Assembly (NCBI RefSeq): GCF_900166635.1
Contig: NZ_LT800497.1
Coordinates: 1,950,378-2,014,377 of the forward strand
Origin: Oceanobacillus timonensis
GTDB lineage: Bacteria; Bacillota; Bacilli; Bacillales; Amphibacillaceae
Reading direction: 5' to 3'
DNA: 64,000 bases
Shown piece after piece: positions 53,153 through 62,212 of this stretch. Numbering within the stretch: the first letter of the stretch is position 1; every line of letters starts with the position of its first letter. The notes under the pieces are model-generated. The model searched no databases. It was given only the letters and a program-made list of their open reading frames with translations, and had not been told where the DNA came from. A program made the translations under genes and the position numbers.

Positions 53153-54373
53153 ATGGAACATACATTATCGAAGGCATTTAAAATAGTGGAAAATGCACAT
53201 ATTGATCAACCAAAAGGGTTTACAGCAGGAGGTATACACGCTGGTCTGCGTAAATCCAAGCTTGACTTCGGCTGGATTTATTCCGAAGTTCCGGCAAATG
53301 CAGCAGGTATTTATACGATGAATACGTTCCAGGCTGCTCCGCTTGAAATTACAAAAGAAGCATTAAAAGATTCCGATCAGCTGCAAGCAGTGGTGGTGAA
53401 TTCAGCAAATGCAAACTCATATACCGGAGAACAAGGTTACCAGGATGCAGTGCAAATGCAGCAGTTGACTGCGGGGAAAATAGGGGTTGATCCTTCCTTG
53501 GTTGCAGTTGCTTCGACCGGTGTTATTGGCGAGATGATGCCGATGCATTTGATTAAAGAAGCAATCACACGGATTGGTGAAAGTGAAGCAGCAGATGATT
53601 TCGAACATGCGATTTTAACTACGGATACCAAAACAAAACATATTGCCGTGGAAGTGGAAATAGACGGAAAAACTGTCACCATCGCCGGTGCTGCGAAGGG
53701 ATCCGGAATGATTCATCCCAATATGGCAACGATGCTGTCCTTTATGACAACGGATGCGAAGGTCGATACTGCCAGCCTGCAACAAGGGTTAAAGCAAACG
53801 GCCGATCAGTCATTTAATCGTATTACTGTAGATGGCGATTGCAGTACCAATGATATGGTGCTGATATTAGCCAATGGCATGCAAGATAATGAAACGCTTC
53901 ATCCTGAGCATCACGAATGGGAGCAATTTATGCAAGCATGGCAATATGTCAGCCGTGAACTTGCAAAAATGATTGCCAAGGATGGAGAAGGAGCGACCAA
54001 ATTGGTTGAAGTACAGGTGGAAGGAGCTGCCTCCGAGCAGGATGCAGCCGGGCTGGCGAAAGCGGTGATCGGTTCCAGTCTGGTAAAAACAGCTATTTAT
54101 GGAGAAGATGCCAATTGGGGAAGAATTATCAGTGCATTAGGAACATGCGGTATTCCTTTTGATAAAAACGGCTTATCCCTATCTATCGGACCGGAACAGA
54201 TTATCCGGGAAGGACAATTACTTTCCTTCCATGAACCAAATTGTGTCGAAGAATTAGTCAAAGATACAGTCCATCTCTTTATCAGCCTGAAAGAAGGTTC
54301 GGAAAAAGCAACCGTATGGGGCTGTGATTTAACCTATGATTATGTACAAATCAATGCATCCTATCGAACGTGA
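53153..54373 (+). CDS. argJ: Bifunctional glutamate/ornithine acetyltransferase
   Basis: This 406-aa Ntn-type enzyme cycles the acetyl group between N-acetylornithine and glutamate. Self-cleavage is expected at Ala192-Thr193 in GMIHPNMATMLSF, with Thr193 as nucleophile. Further signatures are GFTAGGIHAGLR and ANWGRIISALG. The C-terminus ends DLTYDYVQINASYRT. It follows argC by 17 nt with GGGGAGG. Confidence 0.96.
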   Translation: MEHTLSKAFKIVENAHIDQPKGFTAGGIHAGLRKSKLDFGWIYSEVPANAAGIYTMNTFQAAPLEITKEALKDSDQLQAVVVNSANANSYTGEQGYQDAVQMQQLTAGKIGVDPSLVAVASTGVIGEMMPMHLIKEAITRIGESEAADDFEHAILTTDTKTKHIAVEVEIDGKTVTIAGAAKGSGMIHPNMATMLSFMTTDAKVDTASLQQGLKQTADQSFNRITVDGDCSTNDMVLILANGMQDNETLHPEHHEWEQFMQAWQYVSRELAKMIAKDGEGATKLVEVQVEGAASEQDAAGLAKAVIGSSLVKTAIYGEDANWGRIISALGTCGIPFDKNGLSLSIGPEQIIREGQLLSFHEPNCVEELVKDTVHLFISLKEGSEKATVWGCDLTYDYVQINASYRT

Positions 54374-54382
54374 GGTGTTTTT

Positions 54383-55180
54383 ATGACAAAAGTAGTGTTT
54401 AAGGTAGGCGGAAGTATTTTGAAGGAACTCCCAAAATCCTTTTATGAGCTGCTGATTGACTTGAAAGAAAAAAAGATTTGTGAACCTGTGATTGTTCATG
54501 GCGGCGGACCGGAAATTAATCAGGCGCTGGAACAGATGAATATTGAAAGTACCTTTGTCGATGGATTGCGTGTTACCACGGAAGAAGTGTTAGAAGTTGC
54601 TCAAATGGTGATGAGCGGAACCATTAATAAGCGTATTGTCGGTCTATTTCAAAATCAAAACGGGAAAGCAATTGGATTAAGCGGAGTGGATGGCAAGCTG
54701 TTGCAGGCAAGGCCGATTTTAAACGGGAAGCTGGGCTTTGTCGGAGAGGTTACTAAAGTAGAAACATCCTGGATTGATATGATTCTGAAATCGGGAGGTA
54801 TTCCAGTAATTTCGCCGATAGCATCCGGAGAAGGGGACACCCGCTTAAATATTAATGGCGACACAGCTGCCGGAGCTGTGGCTGAAGCGTTGGGATGTAA
54901 ACTCGTTCTCATCAGTAATATTCCCGGCGTGATGGAAACAATTAATCAAAAAGAAATCCTCCATCATCATTTGACGCGAACAGATGCAGAAGCACTGATT
55001 GATTCCGGTGTCATTTATGGCGGTATGATTCCAAAAGTACGCTCTGCATTGGCAAGTTTACAAGGCGGTGTAGAGGAATCCGTTATTTTAAACGGTTTGG
55101 AGCCGAATGATATATTGAAATATTTAGACGGAGAAAAAGTAGGAACTATTTTAAAGGAAAAGGAGTTTGAGCATGTCTGA
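54383..55180 (+). CDS. argB: Acetylglutamate kinase
   Basis: This 265-aa amino-acid kinase phosphorylates N-acetylglutamate. It shows FKVGGSILKELP, the substrate loop VIVHGGGPEINQALEQM, and LNINGDTAAGAVAEALGCKL. It is the short, arginine-insensitive-looking form without an N-terminal helix. It overlaps argD by 8 nt. Confidence 0.95.
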   Translation: MTKVVFKVGGSILKELPKSFYELLIDLKEKKICEPVIVHGGGPEINQALEQMNIESTFVDGLRVTTEEVLEVAQMVMSGTINKRIVGLFQNQNGKAIGLSGVDGKLLQARPILNGKLGFVGEVTKVETSWIDMILKSGGIPVISPIASGEGDTRLNINGDTAAGAVAEALGCKLVLISNIPGVMETINQKEILHHHLTRTDAEALIDSGVIYGGMIPKVRSALASLQGGVEESVILNGLEPNDILKYLDGEKVGTILKEKEFEHV

Positions 55181-56375
55181 TTTAAATACTGCAACGACAT
55201 CATCAGCATTAATGAAAACTTACCAGCGTCTGCCGCTTACCATATTGAAAGGAAAAGGAAGTTATGTATGGGATGATCAGGACGTAAAATATCTTGACTA
55301 TACAGCTGGAATTGCAACATGCAGCTTGGGGCATGTGCCCGACCAGGTACAGGCAAAATTAGTAGAACAACTAGATGATTTATGGCATGTTTCTAATTTA
55401 TATCAGATTCCGCAGCAAGAAGCATTAGCTGAAAAGATCGTTTCTGTAAGCTGTTTTGATCAGGTGTTTTTCTGTAATAGTGGAGCGGAAGCAAATGAAG
55501 CGGCGATTAAATTGGCCAAAAAATATGCTAAAGATCATCAAAAGCCGGAAAGAACGGAAATTGTTACTTTTTCCAATTCGTTTCATGGAAGAACAGGATC
55601 TACGATGGCGGCAACAGCACAAACAAAAATTCATAACGGTTTTACGCCGATAACTCCTGGTTTTACTTATCTGCCATTTAATCAGATGGCAGCTATCGAA
55701 CAGATAGATACAGAAAAAACAGCAGGTGTATTATTGGAACTTGTACAGGGAGAAGGGGGCGTTCACCCGGCAGACGCAGCATGGGTTAAAGCGCTATATA
55801 CTTATTGTAAGGAAGCAGATATTTTATTTATGGTCGATGAGATTCAGACGGGAATCGGCAGGACCGGCTCTCTCTTTGCGTATGAGCAATATGATATCGA
55901 ACCGGATGCCATAACATTGGCTAAAGGGTTAGGCTCCGGTTTTCCGATTGGCGCGTTAGCAGCAAAAGACAAAGCTGCAGACAGTTTTTCACCAGGAACT
56001 CATGGCAGTACCTTTGGCGGAAATCCGTTGGCAGCAACTGCAGGACTGGCTACATTGGATCACATTGCAGATACAGCCTTTTTACAAGATGTTCAGGAAA
56101 AAAGTGTACTGCTGACAGACGCATTAAATGAGCTGGTTGAAAACAATACATTGGTTACAGAAATAAGAGGCAAAGGATTTTTGATCGGGATGGAAGTAAC
56201 CAATAAAGCGGCTGTCTGGGTTGAAAAATTAAGAGAAAAGCAGATTCTGGTCTTAACAGCAGGAGAGCATGTTGTACGTATTCTGCCTCCATTAACAACA
56301 GATAAAGAGGAGTTATTCACTTTTATTGGTGTGATAACAGCTATCGCAGCAAATTTAGAGAAGAAGGGAGAATAA
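55173..56375 (+). CDS. argD: Acetylornithine aminotransferase
   Basis: This 400-aa PLP enzyme (class III) converts N-acetylglutamate semialdehyde to N-acetylornithine. It has FFCNSGAEANEAAIKLAK, FHGRTGSTMAAT, MVDEIQTGIGRTG and the PLP lysine in ITLAKGLGSGFPIGAL. The ATG at 55173 is 7 nt after AAAGGAG and lies inside the argB end; coupling is expected. Only 3 nt separate it from carB. Confidence 0.95.
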   Translation: MSDLNTATTSSALMKTYQRLPLTILKGKGSYVWDDQDVKYLDYTAGIATCSLGHVPDQVQAKLVEQLDDLWHVSNLYQIPQQEALAEKIVSVSCFDQVFFCNSGAEANEAAIKLAKKYAKDHQKPERTEIVTFSNSFHGRTGSTMAATAQTKIHNGFTPITPGFTYLPFNQMAAIEQIDTEKTAGVLLELVQGEGGVHPADAAWVKALYTYCKEADILFMVDEIQTGIGRTGSLFAYEQYDIEPDAITLAKGLGSGFPIGALAAKDKAADSFSPGTHGSTFGGNPLAATAGLATLDHIADTAFLQDVQEKSVLLTDALNELVENNTLVTEIRGKGFLIGMEVTNKAAVWVEKLREKQILVLTAGEHVVRILPPLTTDKEELFTFIGVITAIAANLEKKGE

Positions 56376-56378
56376 TAT

Positions 56379-59300
56379 ATGCCATTACATCCAGGGATAA
56401 AGAAAGTGCTTGTGATCGGTTCGGGACCGATTGTTATCGGGCAAGCGGCAGAGTTTGATTACGCCGGGACACAAGCCTGTCTTGCTTTAAAAGAAGAAGG
56501 GCTAGACGTCGTTCTTATCAATAACAATCCTGCAACGATTATGACAGACGAAACGATTGCCGATCAGGTTTATTTAGAACCATTAGAAGTGGAAGCGATT
56601 GAAAAAATTATTGAAAAAGAAAAGCCGGATGGTCTGATCGGAACCTTAGGAGGGCAAACAGGGTTAAATCTATCCTTGGAACTGTATGATAAAGGAATTC
56701 TGGAAAAATACGGTGTGACACTGCTCGGTACATCCATTGCTTCGATCCAAAAGGGCGAAGATAGAGAAAAATTCAGAGATTTGATGATTTCCATTCAGGA
56801 GCCCATTTCTGAATCGCAAATTGTAACAAATATAGAGGAGGGTTTGCAGTTTGCGGAGAAAATCGGTTATCCTGTGATTCTTCGCCCGGCATATACATTA
56901 GGCGGAGAAGGTGGAGGGTTTGCCAATAATGAGGAAGCATTTCGCGAGCTGTTAGCAAAAGGTCTTCACTTAAGTCCGATTACGCAGGTGCTTGTAGAAC
57001 GCAGTATTAAAGGCTGGAAGGAAATTGAATATGAAGTCATGCGTGATGAAAATGACGCTTGCCAAATTATTTGTGATATGGAGAATGTGGATCCTGTTGG
57101 TGTGCATACCGGTGATTCTATTGTGGTCGCCCCAACACAGACATTAACAGCCGAACAGAGCCAAATTTTGCGTGATGCATCCATAAAAATTATTCGTGCA
57201 TTGGAAGTAGTAGGGGGCTGTAATATTCAATTTGCCTTGCATCCGGACACGAATGAATATTGTATTATCGAGGTTAATCCCCGTGTCAGCCGTTCGTCTG
57301 CTTTGGCTTCCAAAGCAACAGGCTATCCAATTGCCAGAGTGGCAGCAAAATGTGCAGTAGGTTATCAGCTGGATGAATTAGTCGATCCTGTCAGCGGAGC
57401 AACCTATCTTCATTTTACACCGGACTTGGATTATACCGTGGTAAAAATACCGCGTTTTCCATTTGATAAGTTTTCCGAAGCTGACCGTACTCTTGGCACC
57501 CAGATGAAGGCAACTGGAGAGGTTATGTCGTTAGAGAAAACGTTCGAAGGGGCATTAAATAAAGCAGTTCGTTCCTTGGAAATGAATGTACAATCTCTGC
57601 GTTGGCCGGTATTTGCAGAAAAGTCGGATGATGCGTTAATGGCATTACTTGAAGAGCCGAATGATTTACGTCTTTTTGCTATCGGAGAAGCTTTCTGGCG
57701 TCAATACACTGTTGCTGAGATAGCGGAGCGGACATTGATTCAACCTTATTTCTTGGAAAAGATAGCGGCGGTCATTCAGGTGGAAAAAGAAGTGGCAGCA
57801 ACCGGCTGGGAGAATATCACGGAAGAAAAGATTTTACAGGCAAAGCAATATAATATCAGTGATGTTCAGTTAGCAAAACTTCTTCATATCGAACCAGCTG
57901 TACTTCGTCAATTTTATCAAAACCACGGGCTGGCGCCGCATTATCGTTTTGTGGATACATGCCCGGGTACCTCAGGTCAAAATTCAACTTATTTTTATTC
58001 TACCTGGTCAGGCGGCAATCAAGTACATCCGGCATCGAATAAGAAAAAAGCGCTGGTTATCGGATCTGGTCCAATTCGTATCGGACAGGGTGTAGAATTT
58101 GACTACTGTTCTGTCCATGCTGTACAGGCGTTGCAGAAAGCCGGTTATGAAGCGGTTATGATTAATAATAATCCGGAAACGGTAAGTACGGACTATACGG
58201 TGGCAGATCGTCTTTATTTTGAACCGCTCGCTCTGGAAGATGTTCTCCATGTTATAGAGAAAGAAAATATCCAAGATGTGCTTGTTCAATTTGGCGGTCA
58301 GACAGCGATTAATCTGATGGAGCAGTTACAAGAAGCAGGTGTTTCTATTTTGGGTACAACGCCTGAAAATATGGATAAAATGGAAGATCGGGAGCAATTT
58401 TATGCTTTTCTGGAGCAATTAAATATTGCCCATATTCAAGGAGAAATTGTCCATGATACGGAACAAGCAAAAGAAGCGGCACATCAGTTAGGTTTTCCGG
58501 TTTTGATTCGTCCATCTTATGTCATTGGCGGGCAATCCATGTTTGTCTGTTACAACAAAGAGGAACTTATCAGTAATGTTCAAAGAGTGCAGATAGATAC
58601 GTATGACCAGTGCTGGCCGTTATTGATGGATTCTTACATGCCGGGATTAGAATGTGAAGTAGATGTAGTCAGTGACGGGGAAAATGTAGTTATTCCAGGC
58701 ATCTTTGAACATATCGAAAAAGCAGGCGTTCATTCCGGAGACAGTACGAGTGTGTTTCCAGCTATTACCTTAACAGAACAGCAAAAAGCACAAGTCTATC
58801 AAATCTCTAAAAAGATTGCCAAAGAGCTTCCGATTATCGGAATGATGAATATCCAGTTCGTTCTTTATGAAGAAGCAGTGTACGTTCTGGAAGTAAATCC
58901 AAGATCTTCCCGGACGGTTCCCGTAATGAGTAAGGTAACCGGTATTCCACTGGTTTCTTTAGCAGTAAATGCGCAATTAGGCAAATCTCTGCAGGCCTTT
59001 ATGAAAGAATTCGCCTTGTACCAGGAGCCGGAATATTACACCGTGAAAGCACCAGTTTTTTCTAAAAACAAATTAAAAGGTGTTGATCATATTTTAGGCC
59101 CGGAAATGAAATCCACCGGAGAAGCCATTGGAATGGATGTGACATTGGAAAAGGCGATAAAAAAAGCGGTTATACCGTCTCCGCATAAGACGAATAACAC
59201 GAAAAAATGGTTTGTATCGATAAGCGATCATCATAAGGGAGAAAGCGTCCCCTTGATGCGGGAAATTGCCAAAAAAGCAGAAATGATTGCTACTGAGGGA

Positions 59301-59606
59301 ACAAGTACCTTTCTGAAGGAAAAAGAAATTCCTTCTACCCCCGTGAATCGAGAAATAAGTAACCTTAAAAAGCTGTTTTTACAAGATCCGCCGGGATATG
59401 TGATAAATGTTCCGAGCATTGGCAGGGATAAAGAACGATTTGGTTTCCAGCTGAGAGAGTTATGTACGCAATTGAATATCCCTTATTTCACCAGCTTGGA
59501 AACGGCAAAACTCGTCTGGCAATATCCGTATTTGGAGAATACAGATATACAATCGTTACAGGAATATGTAAAGACGTTGTATAAAGTGAGCAGTGTAACT
59601 TCATAA
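56379..59606 (+). CDS. carB: Carbamoyl phosphate synthase large subunit
   Basis: This 1075-aa enzyme makes carbamoyl phosphate from bicarbonate, ammonia and two ATP. Both homologous halves are complete (GSGPIVIGQAAEFDYAGTQA near residue 13 and GSGPIRIGQGVEFDYCSVHA near residue 560), each with an ATP-grasp domain. A C-terminal MGS-like allosteric domain follows. It is placed in the arginine operon, so it is probably the arginine-specific form. The glutaminase subunit gene carA, normally directly upstream, is absent, as is argF downstream. Confidence 0.95.
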   Translation: MPLHPGIKKVLVIGSGPIVIGQAAEFDYAGTQACLALKEEGLDVVLINNNPATIMTDETIADQVYLEPLEVEAIEKIIEKEKPDGLIGTLGGQTGLNLSLELYDKGILEKYGVTLLGTSIASIQKGEDREKFRDLMISIQEPISESQIVTNIEEGLQFAEKIGYPVILRPAYTLGGEGGGFANNEEAFRELLAKGLHLSPITQVLVERSIKGWKEIEYEVMRDENDACQIICDMENVDPVGVHTGDSIVVAPTQTLTAEQSQILRDASIKIIRALEVVGGCNIQFALHPDTNEYCIIEVNPRVSRSSALASKATGYPIARVAAKCAVGYQLDELVDPVSGATYLHFTPDLDYTVVKIPRFPFDKFSEADRTLGTQMKATGEVMSLEKTFEGALNKAVRSLEMNVQSLRWPVFAEKSDDALMALLEEPNDLRLFAIGEAFWRQYTVAEIAERTLIQPYFLEKIAAVIQVEKEVAATGWENITEEKILQAKQYNISDVQLAKLLHIEPAVLRQFYQNHGLAPHYRFVDTCPGTSGQNSTYFYSTWSGGNQVHPASNKKKALVIGSGPIRIGQGVEFDYCSVHAVQALQKAGYEAVMINNNPETVSTDYTVADRLYFEPLALEDVLHVIEKENIQDVLVQFGGQTAINLMEQLQEAGVSILGTTPENMDKMEDREQFYAFLEQLNIAHIQGEIVHDTEQAKEAAHQLGFPVLIRPSYVIGGQSMFVCYNKEELISNVQRVQIDTYDQCWPLLMDSYMPGLECEVDVVSDGENVVIPGIFEHIEKAGVHSGDSTSVFPAITLTEQQKAQVYQISKKIAKELPIIGMMNIQFVLYEEAVYVLEVNPRSSRTVPVMSKVTGIPLVSLAVNAQLGKSLQAFMKEFALYQEPEYYTVKAPVFSKNKLKGVDHILGPEMKSTGEAIGMDVTLEKAIKKAVIPSPHKTNNTKKWFVSISDHHKGESVPLMREIAKKAEMIATEGTSTFLKEKEIPSTPVNREISNLKKLFLQDPPGYVINVPSIGRDKERFGFQLRELCTQLNIPYFTSLETAKLVWQYPYLENTDIQSLQEYVKTLYKVSSVTS

Positions 59607-59613
59607 GTTCAAT

Positions 59614-59652
59614 AAACATAGAGGCGGCAGAAATTGTCGCCTCTATGTTTGG
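59614..59652 (+). terminator. Terminator of the arginine operon
   Basis: AAACATAGAGGCG and CGCCTCTATGTTT form a perfect 13-bp stem. Confidence 0.85.
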
Positions 59653-59804
59653 GAATGATCAATCCCTTTCAATGAAAATTAAAATTTCCGTTGAAACATG
59701 GTGTACAGATACGCGTATTGGGAAAGAGAAAAATGTGGGATAACTATTATTTCAAATGAAGGCTGCATCGTGTAATATAAAAAGAAGCGCAGGAGGTGAT
59801 GATA

Positions 59805-60809
59805 GTGAATTCACAGGAAATGTATTTTAAATCGCCGAAAGGAAAAAGTTTCGTATCGTTTATCTTTTCCTTGGCTTTTTTTACGCTAGGAATAGCATTA
59901 TGCACTTATTTTTTTAAAGAAGGGAATACCGTTGACGGTTTTATCTTTGCTGTTTTCCCATTGATTTTTGGAGTGTCAACGTTGCTTATGTTTAAAATGC
60001 TGGTAACGTCCGATCCGTATATTACTTTGACAAAAGAAGAACTTATTGTGAAACATCCATTAAAACGCGCGATGCGTCTCAGATGGACATATATTAGAAG
60101 GTATGACATACGAAAGGTTAATCTCATCAGTTCTATAGTCATTTATTTAGATGACAATGAAGAATATAAAGCGCTGCGAAAACGTTCATTTGCAAACAGG
60201 CGAATTCGCGATCGATTATCAACGAACGCAATTGCCCAGACGCTACAAACAAATTTTTTACTAGGGCTGGTTAAGCGGAAGGAAAGAACAGAACTTTTGA
60301 AAGAACTTGACATACGTGCGTTCGGAGCTGAAACGGATGTGTTTGCACTTGAAAAAGAGCAAAATAGACAAATACTAGGAGAAAAAGCAGCGGAAATGGT
60401 GTCGCCGAAGAGCTTGTCTGATCAAAGGAAAGAAGAAGCGTTGCAGTTAGAACAATATAGCCAGATCAATAAGAAGTACATATTGAAAATTGTCGGAATC
60501 AGTTTCTTCATAACCATTGTTTTTTCCTTCCTTATGTATCAAGCAGAGGGGGATAATTTTTATAGTGAGTCTATGCCGGTAATGGTCATCGGGTTTATTT
60601 TGTATCCAATTGCAAGAATGATTTATGATATTGCCGGAGGATTCAAACTTAGTTTTAAGTTAAAAGGAAGTGCGGCGCCACATCTTGATAAACTGGAATT
60701 TTTTATTCATATTTTTCTTCTTTATATATTGAGTTTTATCGTTATTCCCCTGGGAGCTGTTTATTTGATTGTGCGGGCGGCATTTCGTGGGTTCCGGAAC
60801 GAGGAATAA
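59805..60809 (+). CDS. Multi-pass membrane protein, unknown
   Basis: This 334-aa protein has two N-terminal helices (FIFSLAFFTLGIALCTYFF and GFIFAVFPLIFGVSTLLMF), a cytoplasmic domain of about 170 residues that starts with a PH-like beta region (PYITLTKEELIVKHPLKRAM), and three C-terminal helices. The GTG at 59805 is chosen because AGGAGG lies 8 nt upstream; the GTG at 59796 and ATG at 59799 are too close. Between two terminators, it is monocistronic. I do not recognise a characterised family. Confidence 0.75.
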   Translation: MNSQEMYFKSPKGKSFVSFIFSLAFFTLGIALCTYFFKEGNTVDGFIFAVFPLIFGVSTLLMFKMLVTSDPYITLTKEELIVKHPLKRAMRLRWTYIRRYDIRKVNLISSIVIYLDDNEEYKALRKRSFANRRIRDRLSTNAIAQTLQTNFLLGLVKRKERTELLKELDIRAFGAETDVFALEKEQNRQILGEKAAEMVSPKSLSDQRKEEALQLEQYSQINKKYILKIVGISFFITIVFSFLMYQAEGDNFYSESMPVMVIGFILYPIARMIYDIAGGFKLSFKLKGSAAPHLDKLEFFIHIFLLYILSFIVIPLGAVYLIVRAAFRGFRNEE

Positions 60810-60841
60810 AAGAACTGCCATTTCATTTTCTTATCATTATC

Positions 60842-60875
60842 AAAAACAGCCACCGCATCGAAGGTGGCTGTTTTT
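60842..60875. terminator. Bidirectional terminator between the membrane-protein gene and dat
   Basis: AAAAACAGCCACC and GGTGGCTGTTTTT form a 13-bp stem with an 8-nt loop. Confidence 0.9.
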
Positions 60876-60878
60876 GCC

Positions 60879-61751
60879 TTATACGTTTTTAATCAATTTG
60901 TCGGAGATTTTAGCGTCCTGTTCATATGCTTTTTGCAATGTACGGGTGATTTTTCCAGGTTCCCCATTACCAACGACAACACTATCAAGCTGAATAACCG
61001 GTAATACTTCCGATGTGCTGCTGGATAAGAACATTTCATCTGCGTGCTGAATATCTTCCATATGGAAAGCTTCTTCAATCAGCGGAATATTTTCGTCGTT
61101 CAGAAAACGCTCTACTGCCATACGTACACAGCCATGCAGAATGTTATTTGTAGCTGGATGCGTGTATACTTTCCCATCTTTGACTAAATAAATATTGGAA
61201 GAACTGCATTCTGTCACTACACCATCACGGTGGAGAATCGCTTCATAACAATTATTTTCTTTCGCGGTCTGTTTTGCTAAAACATTCGGCAACAGATTCA
61301 AACTTTTGATATAACAGTTTTCCCAACGGACATCACGTTGAGAAATCGTCTTCACACCGTTTTCCAGCAGGTTTTCATTTCTTGGTAAATCCTGAAGGTA
61401 AGCATAGATGTTAGGCGTGACTTCACTTGGAAAGGCATGATCACGAGGGGCAGAACCACGTGTGATTTGCAGATATACTTTTCCGTCGTTATTCATGTTG
61501 TTTTTTTCCAGTAGCTGGTATAACAGTGCCGTCATCTTTTCTTTATGGTAAGGAATGTTTATTTTGATGGCTTCGGCAGAACGATAGAGCCGATTGACGT
61601 GTTCTGTCAAGAGATAGTATTCTCCATTATAAATACGTATTACCTCATAAACCCCGTCACCAAACTGCAATCCCCTTTCTTCAAACGGGTAGTTAAGACT
61701 ATCCTTATCAACAAATTCTGATTGGCTAAGAATAGTTGAATATAAAGACAT
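60879..61751 (-). CDS. dat: D-amino-acid aminotransferase
   Basis: This 290-aa class IV PLP enzyme interconverts D-alanine and D-glutamate pools for cell-wall synthesis. It has RGLQFGDGVYEVIRIYNG (residues 26-43), the catalytic Lys149 in NCYIKSLNLLPNVLAKQ, and the PLP-phosphate loop ECSSSNIYLV. Length and motifs match Bacillus Dat rather than branched-chain aminotransferases. AAAGGAG lies upstream of the ATG. Confidence 0.93.
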   Translation of the reverse strand: MSLYSTILSQSEFVDKDSLNYPFEERGLQFGDGVYEVIRIYNGEYYLLTEHVNRLYRSAEAIKINIPYHKEKMTALLYQLLEKNNMNNDGKVYLQITRGSAPRDHAFPSEVTPNIYAYLQDLPRNENLLENGVKTISQRDVRWENCYIKSLNLLPNVLAKQTAKENNCYEAILHRDGVVTECSSSNIYLVKDGKVYTHPATNNILHGCVRMAVERFLNDENIPLIEEAFHMEDIQHADEMFLSSSTSEVLPVIQLDSVVVGNGEPGKITRTLQKAYEQDAKISDKLIKNV

Positions 61752-61942
61752 TTAAAAAATCTCCTTTCGTCTTGGGAAACATCATAATAGTTTTAGTTTA
61801 TTACGTAGTCAGAAGATTGTAAACAGATAAGGCGATAAAGTGAAACGTCAGGTATCGTAGAAGTGTATGTGCTGATAAGATAAGTTATTCATACTGCAAT
61901 TCATTTTCTATTGATTTTTTATGAAAAAAATTAAATTTATTG

Positions 61943-61971
61943 TTGATTTTTATCGAATACGTTGCTATAAT
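61943..61971 (+). promoter_or_regulatory. tRNA-Gly promoter
   Basis: TTGATT (61943-61948), a 17-nt spacer and TATAAT (61966-61971). Confidence 0.75.
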
Positions 61972-62004
61972 AAATTTTGTCGTTGAAAAACGAATACAAA
62001 TCAT

Positions 62005-62078
62005 GCGGGTGTAGTTTAGTGGTAAAACCTCAGCCTTCCAAGCTGATGATGAGGGTTCGATTCCCTTCACCCGCTCCA
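62005..62078 (+). tRNA. tRNA-Gly (anticodon UCC)
   Basis: The acceptor GCGGGTG (62005-62011) pairs with CACCCGC (62068-62074), followed by discriminator T and an encoded CCA. The anticodon stem TCAGC/GCTGA encloses loop CTTCCAA, with anticodon TCC at 62037-62039. The T arm has GGTTCGATTCC. It reads GGA/GGG glycine codons. Confidence 0.97.
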
Positions 62079-62089
62079 TACATATGTGA

Positions 62090-62137
62090 TAACGCAGTGT
62101 TTCGTACTTAGCCTACGAAGTGTTGCGTTTTTATTTT
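62090..62137 (+). terminator. Terminator of the tRNA gene
   Basis: AACGCA...TTTCGTA pairs with TACGAAG...TGCGTT, followed by TTTA. Confidence 0.75.
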
Positions 62138-62212
62138 GCAAAATAATTGTTTCTGCTACTTTCACATAGTACCCTGTTCATAAAGGAGTTCAAACAGAAC
62201 GGAGGAGTTATC

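Noticed and set aside
61885..62079. 64-codon minus-strand frame
   Set aside because: It is antisense to the tRNA-Gly gene and its promoter.
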